A stretch of DNA of 5,406 nt, taken from the NCBI GenBank assembly GCA_003455945.1, contig DMPQ01000278.1:1-5406 (forward strand). The letters are read 5' to 3'. The first letter of the stretch is position 1. Every line of letters begins with the position of its first letter. The DNA is from Planctomycetaceae bacterium. Its GTDB lineage: Bacteria > Planctomycetota > Planctomycetia > Pirellulales > Pirellulaceae. Below the pieces are notes generated by a model. It was given only the letters and a program-made list of their open reading frames with translations, had not been told where the DNA came from and did not search any database. Below, piece after piece: positions 4,871 through 5,406 of this stretch. The position numbers were made by a program, and so were the translations under genes.

Positions 4871-5406
4871 ATGGTAGACACGACGACCGACGTCGGATCG
4901 AACGACGTCTCGAACGAAGCCGACTTCCGAGCCGTTCCACCTTCCGCCGGGCAGGGCGAGGGGGGCATGGCGTCCGGGGAGCGATCGCGCACCGACTCGG
5001 TCGCGCCGGCGGTCGAAGCGGCGCAGGCGACCGCGACGGAGGCCAAGCGAACTCCCGCCGCGTCGAACGGTCGCGAACGCCGCACCGCCAAACGCAACTC
5101 GTATCACGTCCTGTTCGGCGTCGCGCCGTTCGATGCCGACCAGCCGATCTCGAACGTCAACTTCACGATCGTTCAGGGATGCGACGTCAGTCGGACCGGC
5201 GTCGGTCTCTTTTCGGTCGCCGAGATCGAGGCGGGCGAAGTGGTGATCGTGATGGGAGCGGCCGGCATGCAGCCGATCTACGTGCGCGCCCGAGTCGCCC
5301 ATTCGACTCCGGCGCGACGCTTCGGCATCGACGGCTTCCTGGTCGGCTGCCAGCTTCTCGAGCGATTGGTGCAGAGTCCGATCGACCCGAACGTCGTCGG
5401 TTCCGA
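4871..5406 (+). CDS. PilZ-domain protein (c-di-GMP receptor), 3' end outside window
   Basis: The open frame runs from ATG 4871 off the right edge (178 complete codons), preceded by a good SD, AAGGGG (4859-4864), with six-base spacing. It carries the PilZ c-di-GMP-binding signature: the RxxxR motif in RERRTAKR (R71 and R75) and the DxSxxG motif in DVSRTGVGL (D105, S107, G110). A beta-barrel-like pattern follows, with EAGEVVIVMG (120-129), IYVRARVAHS (136-145) and GFLVGCQLLERL (155-166). PilZ proteins bind cyclic di-GMP and change activity or partners, often affecting motility, adhesion or polysaccharide synthesis. Residues 1-66 before the domain are low-complexity, rich in Ala, Ser, Thr, Glu and Asp, without a signal peptide, and probably a disordered cytoplasmic tail. 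The rest of the domain and any C-terminal addition cannot be seen. The family call rests on motifs, not a search. Confidence 0.8.
   Translation, partial: MVDTTTDVGSNDVSNEADFRAVPPSAGQGEGGMASGERSRTDSVAPAVEAAQATATEAKRTPAASNGRERRTAKRNSYHVLFGVAPFDADQPISNVNFTIVQGCDVSRTGVGLFSVAEIEAGEVVIVMGAAGMQPIYVRARVAHSTPARRFGIDGFLVGCQLLERLVQSPIDPNVVGS

Overview
This high-GC window looks like a chromosomal segment from a planctomycete. The main reasons are a Tat-exported DUF1501 protein, a family greatly expanded in Planctomycetota, and strongly GC-biased third codon positions. Intergenic spacers are long and rich in inverted repeats. The assignment rests on gene families and composition only; no rRNA or species marker is present.

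Layout. Positions 1-319 show no convincing gene but carry an imperfect inverted repeat, a 38-base-period GC-rich repeat and a strong hairpin just past the end of csrA. csrA (320-766, minus strand) encodes a CsrA/RsmA RNA-binding regulator with a complete core and an unusual tail of about 95 residues. Its leader is packed with GGA motifs. A 635-base divergent spacer (767-1401) separates it from a plus-strand gene (1402-2124) for a stand-alone Lon substrate-binding-domain protein without ATPase or protease parts. The DUF1501 gene follows (2393-3811), with a Tat signal peptide and the family's WD-H, GEFGRTP and GRDHWP motifs. Positions 3812-4383 form a 572-base spacer with four hairpin-forming segments, two of them remarkable: a roughly 135-base diverged inverted repeat (3863-3997) and a nested multi-stem element with two mutually exclusive inner hairpins (4138-4226). 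tRNA-Leu(UAG) lies at 4384-4465. After a 405-base spacer, a PilZ-domain protein with an intact c-di-GMP-binding signature begins at 4871 and runs off the right edge.

The genes do not form an obvious operon. Two are regulators (CsrA, post-transcriptional; PilZ, c-di-GMP sensing), one is probably a quality-control or housekeeping factor, and one is an envelope-directed protein of unknown function without its usual DUF1549/DUF1553 cytochrome partner in view. The least explained part is the RNA-structure potential of the spacers, above all 3835-4226, which may hold an undescribed structured RNA or a small non-coding mobile element. All structure calls were made by hand pairing; no folding or database search was run.
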